Assembly: GCA_964019135.1 (NCBI GenBank)
Contig: OZ025253.1
Coordinates: forward strand, 10,111,059 to 10,175,058
DNA from: Arenicola marina
Taxonomy: Eukaryota > Annelida > Polychaeta > Arenicolidae
DNA length: 64,000 nt
Reading direction: 5' to 3'
Under the pieces are notes generated by a model. That model did not search any database and had not been told where the DNA came from. It saw nothing but the letters and a program-made list of their open reading frames with translations. Below are positions 42,721 to 55,460 of the stretch, in pieces (position 1 is the first letter of the stretch; every line of letters starts with the position of its first letter). The position numbers and the translations under genes are program-made.

Positions 42721-45661
42721 ATGTCTTTAGCTGATACAATTTTGAGGCAGTATGGAGGTGTGACGCCAAATTCTTTGTGCTCGGTTATCCAGGTCGATAG
42801 TGGTGACGAAGGTAACGACGAACCAAATACAATGAAGCATTCTCCTTATTGCTCGGACGACAAAATCACCGAATATTTTAAGGGGCAGTTCACAGTACTA
42901 AGTCTAAACTGCTGCTCCATTTCGGCCAAGTATGAGGAAATCAAAATATTTGTAGAAAGCATTGGTTGTAAAGGTCAACAGTTTTCAGTTATTTGTATTC
43001 AGGAGAGCTGGCTCTCAGGGGATTCTGATATATCGCGCTTTAAGCTCAATGGTTATACAACAGTATCCCAGGGCAAAGCATGCACTGCGCATGGGGGCCT
43101 TATCATATATCTACGTGACGATCTCAGCTATAAAATGGTGATCAACGTTGTCGATAAAGAAACGTGGGAAGGGTTATTTATAGAAATCTCAAGTCCTTGC
43201 TGGAACAAAACCATTATGCTTGGAAATATATATAGACCCCCATGTGAGTTAATTGGGAATTACAAAGAATTTATTGAAAAATTTAGCTATGTTCTTAGTT
43301 CTATGGAGAGACACAAGAATGAATTTATCATAGCCGGTGATTTTGTCATTGATCTGCTCAAGATTAATGAAAAACAATGTATAAATGATTTTTTTGATAT
43401 GGTAACAAGTCACAGTTTCTTCCCCAGAATTACGTTGCCAACAAGACTGTCCAAACATAGAGCGTCTCTCATAGACAATCTGTTTTGTAGACTTTCCCCA
43501 AAAATGATGCAAGCAGATGCTGGCGTATTACTAAAGCCAATCTCGGACCATTTCCCGTACTTCATCAGCGTACCCAGTCTCCAAGATAAACAAAAGGTTC
43601 CAAAAATGATTACCATAAAAACGTACGATAATGAGTCAGTAGAGGTATTCAGAAATGAAATAAAATCGCTGGATGTATACAATAGATTAGACAAGAATAT
43701 AAACTCTGATCCGAATAATAATTATGATACTTTGGAATGCCTTGTCCGAACGTCCAAGGAAAAAATCCTACCCACAGAAGTAGTCAAATTTTCTAAACTT
43801 AAGCATAAAAAATCGAAATGGATCTCCAAAGGGATTCTCAAGTCGATTAACTTTAGAGATAAGCTGTTAAAAAGGCTGAAGACAACGCCGCAAATGTCGC
43901 CTATATATGAAACTCTCAAAATCAATTTACATACATATAATGGAATACTGCGCCGCATGATAAACGAAGCCAAAAAGCTATATTATAATGCAATCTTCTC
44001 TATATGTAAAAGTGACATGAAGCAAACATGGGCAGCAATTAAGGAGGTACTAAATCGGAAAAAGGCAAAAAGAGACCGCCCAGATATGTTTAAGATAGGT
44101 GACCGAATAGTAATTGATAAACAAGATATAGCAACCAAATTTAACGATTTTTTTGTTGGAATAGATCCTAGCCTTGCAACAGAAATGATCAGTCGTAACA
44201 TTCATTATAAGACCCACTTAAACAATCCCAACCCACAGTCATTGCAATTTAAGCTGACTGAGTCACGGGAAATAGTGGAGATAATTGATAAGTTAAAACC
44301 AAAATCTAGCTGTGGCCATGACGGTATATCAGTAAATTTACTGAAAGTGATCAAATTAGAAGTAGCTAGAGCCTTGTCGCTGGTAATTAATCAAACACTA
44401 ACTACAGGGAAGTTCCCAGATAAATTAAAAATAGCTAAGATTATTCCAGTCTACAAAAATGGTGACGAGAGCTCATTAAATAACTATAGACCAATATCAT
44501 TATTACCAGCATTCTCGAAAGTTTTTGAAAAGGCATTGGCGAACCAAATTCTTGACCACTTCCAACGCCATTAGCTTTTCAATAACAGTCAATATGGATT
44601 TAGGATCAAACATTCTACAGAATGGGCTAACCTTGAGCTAAGTGATCGAACAATGCAACATATGGACAATGGACAAATTCCTATAAATATCTATCTTGAC
44701 CTGTCAAAAGCTTTTGATACAATAGACCACGAAATAATTCTATATAAATCGAGCCATTATGGCATACGTGGCTCAGCCCTGGACCTAATGAGAGATTACT
44801 TAACGAATCGTAAGCAATATGTCGAAATTGACAACTTTGAGTCCAATTTAGCTATACTAACAACCGGGGTTCCCCAGGGTTCCATCCTTGGTCCCCTCCT
44901 TTTTATCATTTATATGAACGACATAATTTCGTGCAGTGATTTCTTTCAATTTATATTGTATGCAGACGACACTACATTGTTAGGCGCTTTGAGCCCAGTA
45001 AGAACAGACCAATCCACATCCTTGAGCACGTCATTAAATAAGGAACTTAATAAGATAAGCAACTGGTTAAATGCCAATAAACTGTCGTTAAACCCTAGTA
45101 AGAGCAAATTTATGGTCTTTCACTTACCTGGTAAGAAATTTCAATTGCCAAATCTTGTTATTAATAATGTCCAAGTTGAATGCGTGGATGAATTTAACAT
45201 GTTGGGTCTACAAATTACTAAGCATATGAAATGGCATAGTCACATTGGTAGAATCTCCACTAAAATTTCCAAGACTCTAGGAATCATGAATAGACTGAAA
45301 TATTCTCTGCCAAAACATGCCCTCTTAACGACATATAATACTCTAATTCTTCCGCAGTTAAACTATGGTATACTGGCTTCCCACGTATTTTTCGCAGATT
45401 CCCATAACACATGCATACGAGATACACGCATACAACACCAGACATAAGGCACTGGTCCGTACCAATAGAGCACACCACGACTATGCCACAAAATGCATTA
45501 GACACTCCCTAATTGAAACTGTGAACACAGAGCCCGCAAGTATCTTAGATAAAATCAATACACACAGCCTGATAGGATTTTCCAAGTATTTAAAAGATGA
45601 TATCATAAGTAATTATTCCGAGCATTGCACTGTACAAAATTGCTATTCATGTCAAAGGTAA
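42721..45661 (+). pseudogene. LINE ORF2: APE endonuclease and reverse transcriptase, broken
   Basis: The N-terminal endonuclease spans FTVLSLNCCSI, CIQESWLSG, GNIYRPP, GDFVIDLL and SDHFPYF. The Asn expected in GDFN is Val here. The RT includes IIPVYKNGDESSLNNYRPISLL, YGFRIKHST, LDLSKAFDTIDH, TGVPQGSILGPLLFI and FILYADDTTLL. A single TAG interrupts it at 44572-44574, between fingers motifs. Near 45375 the frame jumps from PQLNYGIL directly to WLPTYFSQI...AYNTRHK, which normally lies roughly 100 residues further on, so a few hundred bases are deleted with a frame change. It ends NCYSCQR at 45661. No RNase H. Best fit is the CR1/L2 group. Confidence 0.85.
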
Positions 45662-46808
45662 AGTAGTGCCCCTCCCATGGTTGGCCCTTAAATTAAATTA
45701 AAGTAAACTAAATTAAATTAAAATAACTGGATTGAAGCGCTTACACTCAATTGTGTTCTAATCTATCTTTCATTTATCACATATTTATGACACATATTGT
45801 TTGTTGTTGGAAACGTTTAGTTCTGTGTCTGTTCTGTTCTGTTCGGTTTCCATTACTTACCATCATATAATATTCTGTTTACCACAAATATAGGTGGCTC
45901 TGATGCTAGCGGTTCTTACCTTAATCAGAGTCTCCTGCGTCGAGCATTTTTTTTTCTTTTTTTCCTATAATGTACCAAATGAAATGTTTGCTTTGACGGA
46001 ATAAATGAGATTGAATCTGAATCTGAATCTAGTCCAGCGAAAATAATTACGCACTTATGCCTAAGGTTTTTAGTTTATTAAGGTTCTATCTGTCAAAGAA
46101 ATTACTAAATATTTAAGTTGTCATAAATTAACAAATTACTATCATATTAATGTTACATTGTAGCATGTCACAAGTACTTAATTATCCAAAAAAGGGCTGT
46201 CACACACACACATTAAATTGTCAACAACAGCAAAATTTCTACAGGAAAAACAGCGAAATTACACAAGTAAGTATTAGAAATATATAAATTATAAAAATGA
46301 CAGACAGTCATTTCACCATAACGATACCGACAACTATACAAGAAAACCCGATTAAATGCCTTTGACCAAAATTTAATATTTACTACGCTCGGGTGTTAAA
46401 GTTTACTGTGTTGTCTTGCTAATGACTTTTCAACAACAAAAAACTCAACCGCAAACGAGAGGAACGAGACTAGTACAGAGAACCTGAAAAGTTATACGAG
46501 AACTCCCATGACTTAACATGAGCTAAACCTAATTAGCTACGTCATGATATGATATGACGTTATGATACGTTGTGGTTGATTCTGTCCGTTAGATATATCA
46601 AATTTAGAACAAAAGATATGCTCACTGAATTTGTTCGCAATTGGTAATCTTGGTTTTTACATGTCTAATTTCCCTTCTATCAATAGGTTTGGCAAAATGG
46701 CCAGCTTATCTGAACTGACTAACTGTGTATTCAATGTTTCGTCAGTTAAATATGTGTTGATCTGTTTAGTAGCTAAGACGTAGTGTCATGATTTATATTT
46801 CAAGTGCG

Positions 46809-47508
46809 TCAACAACATGCTGGTAAAGTTTCCCCTGAATCCATGCTATTTCTATATAGACAATAACACGTTATTGATGTCGTATTGACGTCATAGACAA
46901 ATATTTCAAAATCGCGGCGGTAAGTAGTCATAATACGGTCCAAGGTCACCGCATCGAGGTCAAGCAAAGCTGACCTCATATCCGATAATTTAACTTCAAT
47001 TGCAGTTGTTCTCTTTTGGTTCAAAAGTGGCAAGAAGCTTAGCTTCCCATCCGGCCCCGGCAACTTTTCTAGGATCTCGGGAATTTCATCCGGCAACGAC
47101 TCCATACGTATTACCGAATCGTATTGTATATTACAAGGCTTGCATCGGCGAAAGTAGTCTTGCCAGTGAACGTTAGAAAACCAATCCGGGTACCTAGCCG
47201 CCACAAGACGAAGAAACTCAGTTATGTTGGCCGCGAAGGTGTTATTGACGTATAGGTTCCTTGTGATGTTGGGGAAGTTCTCGACGGCGGTGCGTCTACT
47301 AGCGAAAAACTTCAACATACCTGAATTCTGTGTCGGAACTTCTATCCGGTCACGATATGCCGACAGAAGTCGATCTATTGGCTGTCGAACCACAATAAAT
47401 ATCCTTCCGTGCCATTGAAGACGACAGTTTCATTCCACATTTGCGAAGATTATCTACCGACTGAAAAGTTCACTTTCCTGCCCTTTCCGCAAAATCGGCC
47501 ATCGAAAG
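46809..47508 (-). pseudogene. CHST pseudogene, catalytic exon
   Basis: Inverted copy of CHST-A exon 2, alignable from LSMADFAE to the stop. It lacks everything upstream, including the 5'-phosphosulfate loop: homology stops at about 47510. The first preserved frame has AAG CGA changed to AAG TGA (stop at 47472-47470), and a 29-bp deletion near 47400 shifts frame just before the 3'-phosphate motif, which reads VVRQPIDRLLSAY. Downstream 194 codons remain open but cannot make a PAPS-binding enzyme. The partner exon at 56596-56751 is also broken. Confidence 0.9.
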
Positions 47509-47517
47509 GTCGATTTT

Positions 47518-47538
47518 TGGGTAGGTGGCACCTACCCA
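47518..47538. repeat. Perfect short palindrome at the pseudogene truncation point
   Basis: TGGGTAGGTG, one G, then its exact inverse CACCTACCCA; flanks CGATT/AATCG extend it imperfectly. It sits about 8 bp beyond the end of CHST homology. Confidence 0.85.
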
Positions 47539-47539
47539 A

Positions 47540-49200
47540 ACAATCGACATGGACAATTATATTACATATTTATAGGAAGCATAACAGAGTCAATAATTAT
47601 TGTCGATCGAGAAATTGGCGATTGCCTATTTTGATCGAGCAGGCTAAATAGATCGTTCCCGTGAACTGGGAATGGGATATTAGCCCATCGTCGTGATCAA
47701 GGATTTCCATTTAACGTGAACTGAAAATCTTAATATTTAATAATCATAAATTGTGAAATCGTCAATTTATATCATGTATCCGCCCCTTCCATTATATGCG
47801 GGGAGTTTTCCATTTTATTCATCGCGACTTGGAAATAAAGAAATTGATTTTTGTGTGATTTGGGAACACTACTCCCCCCCCCCCCCGCCCTCCCCCCTAT
47901 TGTATGTTCACACGCTCTCTATATGATCTTCGAGTGCTATACTGGGGGCTTCCCGCGTTTTAGTTTAAATCCAGACAAAAGGTTCTAAATGGGAATATGG
48001 GTCCCACCTCCACTTTGGCATGTCAAATAGATGCAAAGCGTGCCAGAGTTCGTGATGAGAGTAGTGAACTGTTGTAGTAGTGATAAATTGACATACTTAT
48101 CCTTGTAAACGTGCAATTTCGCAATAATCCACAACAAAAACAACCTATGTCGTGGAATTAAACCTAGGCCTATAATCATGTTACAAGCCTTTTGATTGCG
48201 ACAGGGCAATAGTATGGGAACGTTAATTCATGTATTCGGACATTTTGATTCGATAAATGGCTATACTTATCGCGGTAAATGCCATCAGGAAGTACATTTA
48301 CAACCGGAGACATATCAGAACGCGAAATCGCTTATCGGCGAACGGCTTACCACAACGGAAGCTACCGTGATGACGTAAGTGGCAGCCGAGTTTTGAGCAC
48401 GAGCTCATGCAACGAGACTTCATAGGAATGATAAAATATATATATCGTATCCACGCAGCTTTGTAATCTTTCCCACGGCTCGACGCTGCAAAGCTTCCAA
48501 CATCTCGCTGTGACTACAGTGCATATTGGGACATATTGTCTCGGCCTGGAGGGGGAGGGGGCATTATTATATCTATCTTGTGATGAAAAAAGATACCTCT
48601 ATAGAGCGGATATCTTAAAAATTGCGACCGGGGGGGGGCTCTGGAAATGTACGTTCATGCAGCGGGTTGCCGGACAAAAGTACCACTTCCGAGTGGATTT
48701 GGAGGTAAAAAAGGGTGGGGGGGCTTTTATTGTGAAGTCACTCGTCCACATTTGTCCCGCCTTCACTTAAAAATTGACATTTAATAATAGCGAACCAACC
48801 GAAGTCGCTATTATACCTTAATGAAAAACTGCAAAAGTCAAGTAACGTACCAAAACATCAAATGTTGAAATGTTTAGAGGTGGAGGAGGAGGGCGGAGAG
48901 GGGGTATCTGGGGACATGGGGTGAAGAGAGAGGGAGGAAGGGGAGGGGAAGGGGTCGCCGCAGTGCCCTTAGAATGCTTAGAGTTGCCCGGGTATCCCTC
49001 CACCCCCCCCCCCACCCGCCCCCCCCCCCTTTACCAATGTTTGGTTTTAAAACCAAGACTGGATGTTGGTTAGTTGTATATTAAGGCCGGTTTAACCAAG
49101 TACGGTCATATCGCGTCAATGGGAGAAGGAAGAGGAGAGTGAAGCCATGTCCCCGGGGTAACACCCCGCGATTTGCGAAGGAGGTCATGGGATCTTTATC
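47540..49200. other. Intergenic, no gene recognised
   Basis: AT-rich sequence with C-runs near 47873-47890, a solitary GATGAAAAAAGATACCTCTATAGAGCGGA unit near 48580 (related to the 39545 array, given here in two parts: GATGAAAAAAGATACC and TCTATAGAGCGGA), and a purine-rich tract 48880-48960 followed by C-runs at 49000-49030. The resulting Gly/Arg- or Pro-rich frames are low-complexity artefacts. Confidence 0.55.
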
Positions 49201-49204
49201 CTGC

Positions 49205-49325
49205 GATCAAAGAGACATAACCATAGCGGGGCTTGAACCATTCGACTCGCCTACCGTTAGGCTCTCAGTTCCAGAGCGCTCATGTCAAACGCTCTACTCA
49301 AGATACTGAGCTAAATGCGCGGTTC
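49205..49325 (-). ncRNA. tRNA-like sequence, probably SINE head
   Basis: The minus strand contains a box-A-like TTAGCTCAGTATCTTGAGTAGAGCG (D-arm stem GCTC/GAGC) and a box-B-like GGTTCAAGCC. The anticodon arm is irregular (the position before the anticodon is not T in the best fold), so a functional tRNA is unlikely. A Pol III-type SINE promoter is the better reading. Confidence 0.4.
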
Positions 49326-49387
49326 ATGATATAGCAAGAAATTATAGGCATATAGAGCTGATCATGCGACAAAGACACCCTGCAGTG

Positions 49388-49590
49388 GGCGGACATTTTG
49401 CAACCACGAAGTGATTTTCGGGCGGACATATTGCAACGGACGGACATTTCGCAACGATGAGTTGCTTCTTGGGCGGCCATATTGCAACGGGCGGACACTT
49501 TGCAACGATGCAATGATTTTTTAGCGGACATTTTGCAACGGGCGGACATTTTGCAACGATGAATTGATTTTTGGCCGGACATTTTGCAAA
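49388..49590 (-). repeat. Minisatellite with GGCGGACATTTTGCAACGAT units
   Basis: Four or five units of about 50 bp, each with two copies of GGACATTTTGCAAC separated by a variable spacer. Gives spurious minus-strand CKMSAR peptide repeats. Confidence 0.75.
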
Positions 49591-50114
49591 AAGGAAAGGC
49601 TCGCGATTTGCAGACAGTCAGTCCCAAATTGCTTTACTTCCATCGCTGAATGCGGAATTAAGCCAAAGAAGCAGACAAGTCAACGCCTTAAATTAGATTC
49701 AACTTGTAATATTAGTAATAACATGAGTTTTGCAAGGCCTTTCTTTGGCCCTTCATGAACTTGTAGCAGCCCTTCATTTTCATTCGTAGCCCTCGCTTTG
49801 CTCCTTCGGGCGGATAATGTGCCTGCTTTAAGTGTCGCTCTACTTTAGTGCATAAGTGCACGAAAGTACTGGTTGTATTGTTCTATGATGTCAGTGGGCA
49901 ATCAGAAACGACAAGTCATGATTTAAAAAAATCGACAATGCGACATTGGGGCTGCTCTAAAATCGACATGCGGCATCAAGTCTTAGAGACAAGCGACATG
50001 GGCGAAAAGTTAACTCCGACAAATCACATCGTCCCTTATGGACACAATGTAAGCACCCTCCTCCCCCACCCAATCCTTCGCGATCCTCTGTATATGCATA
50101 CCAGACGCTTAAAG

Positions 50115-50381
50115 AATAGACCGATCCAGGCTGTCAATCATTCACTGTCGTCATTGTTGCTTTTATCCAATCATGTGGTGAAAAAAGGTCTTTCATGGGC
50201 GTTATGTCGGACAAACAAGTCGGACAAACAATGCAGCACGTGAATTTGTTGTGAGTTTCAGATGTGAGTGTTTCTCACTTTTATCTAGCATCAGCTATGT
50301 TTGTCAATTTCATACTCACGATTAAAGAAGAAGGACTCAATTGTGTGCGCGGCCTAGTGTCGGAGTGTGGATCAGTCTATT
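50115..50381. mobile_element. MITE H, complete copy
   Basis: 267 bp with terminal inverted repeats AATAGACCGATCCAGGC and, at the other end inverted, AATAGACTGATCCACAC (14 of 17 matching). Internal landmarks: ATCATGTGGTGAAAAAAGGTC, GCAGCACGTG, CATACTCACGATTAA. Related copies: 15642-25938 (split), and parts near 10150-10335, 15165-15330 and 54030-54340. No coding capacity; superfamily undetermined, target duplication not clear. Confidence 0.6.
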
Positions 50382-50391
50382 GTGATAACAT

Positions 50392-53355
50392 AAATATTAA
50401 TATATTAATATATACCATCAGCTATTCCAGTTATAAGAAGAAGATGGATTTAAAAGAAGAAAAGCCGCTGGAGCTGAGAATTCAGCAGCTTGAAGAACCT
50501 AGTACCGGTGACTATAGTGAGTTGGAAATTCTAAAAGCGAAGCTAGAGAAATTGAGACTGCCAAAAATCAAGGGAATCATTTTGAGGGCAAGGTCACAGT
50601 TTTATGAAGAAGGAAAAAAGCCGAGCAAATTTTTTTGTAATCTTGCAAAGCGTAACTATGTTAACAAGCTTATAAATAAACTAGTTGTTGACGAAGAATT
50701 GATATTGGATCAGGAGAGAATAATTCAAGAACAAAAGGGTTATTACGAGAAGTTATATGCGAACTGTGACTATGCCCAGGCATCGGAACAAATGCCGGTT
50801 TTTTTTAACGATAAAAATATTGAATGTCTCGATGATACATTAAAGGAATTATGTGATGTCGATATCGAAAGCAGAGAAATACTTCAAATAGTTAAAAACA
50901 TGAAAACTAGGAAGTGATGGGTTCCCTATTGATTTTTATAATTTTTTCTGGACCGATATAGGTGTCTATTAGGTTAGAAGTCTTCGATATGCATATGTAA
51001 CAGGTTCTCTGTCGATGACTCAACGACAGGGGATTATAACTTGTTTGCCCAAGGGCGATAAGCCGCGAGAATATTTAAAGAATTGGCGCCCTATCTCTCT
51101 TCTCAACGCTGATTATAAAATATTATCAGGTATTTTCGCCCACAGATTAAAAAATGTGCTCCCGGAAATAATCAGTTCGGATCAGAAAGGTTTTATTCAA
51201 AATAGATTTATAGGAGAAAACACTAGATTGATCTATGATATCATGCACTATTTAATTCAGAATAGAAAATCTGGTATGCTTCTGCTTATAGATTTTGAAA
51301 AAGCGTTCGATACGTTAAGTTGGAGTTATATACGTCAAGTATTACGGTAATATGGCTTCGGAGAATCTTTTATGAGGTGGTTCAATATTTTATATGGATG
51401 TCCTGAGAGTTGTGTCATTAATAATGGGAATTCTTCACAGTTCTTGGCTCTCGGAAGAGGCTGTAGACAGGGCGACCCATTATCGCCATATTTATTTATT
51501 TGTCCATTGAGCCTTTGGCAATGGCTATTAAGCAAGACAATAATATTAAGGGCATAATTGTTGGAAAGAAAGAATATAAGATTGGAAAGTACGCGGATGA
51601 TACGTTTCTTTTATTAGATGGTAGTGAGTCATCCGTTAGAAATGCTTTACGGAAACTGAAGGCCTTCCATTACTGCTCTGGACTGAAAATTAATGTTGAC
51701 AAAACTAATGCTATCTGGCTTGGGAAGTTTGAACAAGAAAAACAGAACATATGTCCAGATTTGCCATTGACTTGGGTTAAGTAGTTTCGGTTGTTAGGAA
51801 TAAGTTTTCATGTTGACTTAAAGAAGATGGTAATGATAAGTTATGAGTCAAAAATTGCCGAATTTGAAAAGATATTGAATGCATACAGTAAACGAAGGCT
51901 TTCGCTCCGTGGTCGGGTCACAGTAGTAAAAACTCTTGCCTTACCTAAATTGATACATATGATGTCTGTTCTACCTATGCCGGAAAAGCGTTATCTAGAC
52001 AAAATTGACGGTGCCATTCGCAATTTTGCTTGGAACAAGAAAAAACCTAAGCTCTCGTTAAATAGAATGGCCCAGTCAATAGAAGAGGGGGGCGTTAACC
52101 TTACGCATACAAAATCTATGTTGCAAGCTTTGAAATTGACTTGGATTCAAAAACTTATCCGGCAAGATGGAGCATGGCAAGATTTGTTCTGTGATACTAT
52201 TTGTGGTGAAAAAGTACATTGTTGGGAATTAGATTTGCATTCATTAAGAAATGTTATTAAGGTAGAAAACCCATTTTGGACTGATGTTTTTAATTCCTGG
52301 TACTGCTACCGGCAAGTGAGCAAGGATATTGAGATTACCCGTAATGTGTTGGAGTATCCTTTGTGGAATACTTATTTTATGACTAATGAAAATGTTATAT
52401 GTAGAAAGACCGAATTTATCAAGAAAGGTATAGTTTTTGCTAATGATGTTATTAACGAACAAGGGGAGTTCATGGGCTGGAATGAATTTTGCATAAAGTT
52501 TGATATCCGCATAAATTTTGCGGATTTCTACGGGCTGATCCATTCTATTCCCAGAGAATGGAAATATGAAACGTTAAGAGGAGGTATAAAGCTAAAATCG
52601 GTTGTTTGTAAATTTACGAATCATATAAAGCAGATGAAGCGTGTGTGCAACGAAACTTATAAAACCTTAGTTAAATCACTGATATACGGGCGGAATAATG
52701 AGCGTAAATGGTCAGATATTTTAGGTGCACAAATAGAAAGGGATACATGGAAAACATTATATAAATTACCGGTGAACGCCACTACGGATGAGAGAATGAG
52801 AAGTTTTCAGTTCATGATTTTACACAGAACAACCGTAACGAATAGGTTCCTATACATGATAGTTAACTCTGATATGTGTGGCTTTTGCGGTAACGAGTGT
52901 GAAACGATAGAACATCTATTTTATTATTGTCAACCAGTGAAGTCATTATGGTCAGAAATGTCACTGAAGTAGACATTGGCACATTCATTTCGGCTCAGAC
53001 TATGATCTTAGGAGTGACAACCTCGCCTTCTCGCCTGCTTAACCATATAATTATCGTTGGAAAAAAATATATCTATCAGTGTAAATGGGCTCATTTTACC
53101 CCTATTCGTTGTGGCTTGATAAACTGTATTAAATATTATTACGATATAGAAAAATTTGGAATAACAGAACAATATCGTAGCGAGACAATATTTCTAAGAA
53201 AATGGAAACCGGTCATCCCTCTTCTAGCATGATCCCTCTCTTGCACAGTTGTATATTCTTAACAATATCACATATATTCTGTCTGTCTGATGTCACAACT
53301 TGCTGTACGATTATGGAAATAAAAAAAACATAAAAATAAAAAAATATTAATATAT
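50392..53355 (+). mobile_element. Tx1/L1-like LINE, 5'-truncated, with target-site duplication
   Basis: The element spans 50406-53341, ending in an A-rich tail, and is flanked by AAATATTAATATAT at 50392-50405 and 53342-53355 (14 bp, though AT-rich). It encodes a linker region (KGIILRARSQFYEEGKKPSKFF) and RT blocks: NWRPISLLNADYKILS, QKGFIQNRFIGENTR, LIDFEKAFDTLSW, ALGRGCRQGDPLSPYLF, KYADDTFLLLDGS, LSLRGRVTVVKTLALPKL, then a Cys/His knuckle (CGFCGNECETIEHLFYYC). Breaks: end of first frame at 50917, TAA 51348-51350, frameshift near 51500, TAG 51782-51784, frameshift near 52955. Dead copy; the same family lies at 12435-13345. Confidence 0.85.
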
Positions 53356-54128
53356 CTTAAAGCCCGAGCAGCTAATGCGATTGACGGCCGGGGAGTTGTA
53401 TTTGAACTCACGGGTCAAACCATGAGCAACAGCTAGCACAAGCATTTCCTCATGAATCCGAACCCATTGTTATCAGACAATATTACATTAACCAGACAGC
53501 AACCACGGGCGTCAAAACTGTATGAGAAACGATGAAATGATTGTGTTAGCTGCTGCAGTAGACGTTAGTGCGTCCATCCGACTATACAGAGCCGGCTAGC
53601 GTTGGTACCATGGCTTAATCCAGGAGGTTACGAATGGTGATGACGTGCAGTTCAGTCAATACTTTTATTTGATGAAGAGGATGCGAGAGGGTGAATTGCT
53701 GGAAACATTCTGGCCACAAACATATATAAACAGACGATCACTATGAAGCAGCCTGTGTCCAGAACAACGGCTGGACATATATTTATATTGTCGCCATCCA
53801 TGTTTCATAAGAAAATGGTTTGCACATATGCTGCTCATGAAAGGAGGGTCAAAGCCCAGAGCAGACGGCATGCTGGGCCCGGACTAAATACAACTCAGTT
53901 TTCTGATTGGTCATATATGAAGCGGCTAGTCATAGGGCGCTTTGAAATTAGCAACGTTTCTATTTTTCACGTTTGCAAAAGCTGCACATCGGTCTTTCGC
54001 TTTTTGCCAAGAATACCGAGCGTCATTGCCCCAATAGACTGATCCAGACCCCGCCCACCAAAGCTTGAGGCCTTTCTCGTTAATCGTGAGTATCACATTG
54101 GCAATCCTGCCCGATGGAAGGTACAAGT

Positions 54129-54229
54129 CAGGGGCTGATCCAGAAAATATAGAGAGGGGGGGGGGGCGGTCTCAGGGTCGGATCCAGATATGCTGGATAG
54201 GGGCGGCCCACCCCCTGGATCCGCCCCTG
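54129..54229. mobile_element. hAT-like MITE, 101 bp
   Basis: Ends CAGGGGCTGATCCAG and, inverted, CAGGGGCGGATCCAG (14 of 15). CAGG-type ends are common in hAT elements. It lies within a copy of MITE H where the other copies have no insertion. No matching 8-bp duplication was found, so the superfamily is tentative. Confidence 0.5.
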
Positions 54230-55460
54230 CCAGTGAAAAGTGTTAATGTCTGAACCTGACAAGAAAGTGACATGCTGCTTAGTGGTTCGGATATAATACA
54301 CTTGGAAGACCTTTTTTCACCACGTGACTGGGAGTTTATTCTGCGAATATATTCCTGGACGCCGGTCTCCCCTCAAACTTGTTTTACCGTTCTCTTGGTC
54401 ATATGGATATGTCCTTTGTGTATTAAAACTCTGGATCCTCATATTGCCATATCCATTTCGTCAGGATACATTGACGGGGCACGTCGACCGTTTCCGTTAA
54501 AACACGCCTTTCGCGTCGGCCATCTTGCATCTGACATTTTATGACTTATGGTACGTAATCAAAGTGACAAAGCATCAGACGGAAGATGGATGGGGGGGGG
54601 GGCATTTAATACACCAGGTATGTACATGATATTGGGATCAGATATGCCGTGAGAAAGGCCGCATTCCTCAACATTCTAGATCAAATACCTCGTTGACATA
54701 TGTGTAACCTTTGCTGCTGATAGTACTTTGCTCCTATCTCCTGGTTACATTTCCTACCTCATACCTCAGCTAAATGCAAACGTCAAGTGAGGAGCGATTT
54801 AAATAAAGGTCACGATCGCTATTTGCTCTCGACGGGTTATTCACATCACCGGAGAGGTCAATGGCTGTTGAGCCGTGCCAGGGGCCGCTGCTAGCGTAGC
54901 CATGTCCTAGTCTACTTTTTAGATAATATCAAAGTTACTATTTCAACAAATAAAAACAAGCAAACGGGCCGGGCCGCCTGAACTTTCCGATAAGTCCTAG
55001 AATAATTTATTACGATGGATAATTTTTATTCAACTAGTGCCTACCATGGCACCATGGCACCATGGCATGCCACGTTGCTAAACAAAGGCTGCCGTCATCC
55101 GAAATAAAGCATATATATGCATATGTATATATAAAGTTGTTCTCAGCGGGAATAGACCGCGCTACCCGAGATCTTAAGAGGGACAAATATAAATATTTTT
55201 TTTCTATTTTTGCCTACATGTTGCTTTTTCTAGTATTATTTCTCGATTCATATGGATACTATCGAAGTTGACGGCGCGACCCTGAAATGTAAAGGGACTT
55301 ACATAACCTGTTATTTTCCATTGTTTCCCCCATGTTGCTTTTTAGTATTATTTCTCCATTCATATGCCATTGGATAAAATCGATGTTAGCTAACGGTTCA
55401 TCATCAGATTTATCGACATTTCCGCGTGTAAAACTGTTACTTTCTATTGATTTCCTATAA

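Larger units (their letters stand above)
40660..46030 (+). mobile_element. CR1-like LINE, near full length, inserted in the CHST pseudogene 3' flank
   Basis: Plus-strand element with a ~100-bp leader, ORF1 (40764-42035), spacer, ORF2 (42721-45661), AATAAA at 46000-46005 and a (TGAATC)n tail at 46011-46030. The insertion is shown by comparison with 28755-28830, where the flanks are contiguous; the 5' target is a (TA)-rich tract. About 550 bp at 46031-46590 also have no counterpart there and are unidentified. Both ORFs carry single stops, and ORF2 has an internal deletion. Confidence 0.8.
39540..47510 (-). repeat. Right arm of the CHST catalytic-exon inverted duplication (P3')
   Basis: Inverted counterpart of 27860-30060, expanded by a CR1-like LINE and extra sequence at about 40660-46600. 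Contains long G/C runs at 39765-39780, 39812-39822 and 40055-40072. Confidence 0.75.

Noticed and set aside
48818..49073. Gly- and Pro-rich frames on both strands
   Set aside because: Low-complexity purine/pyrimidine tract.
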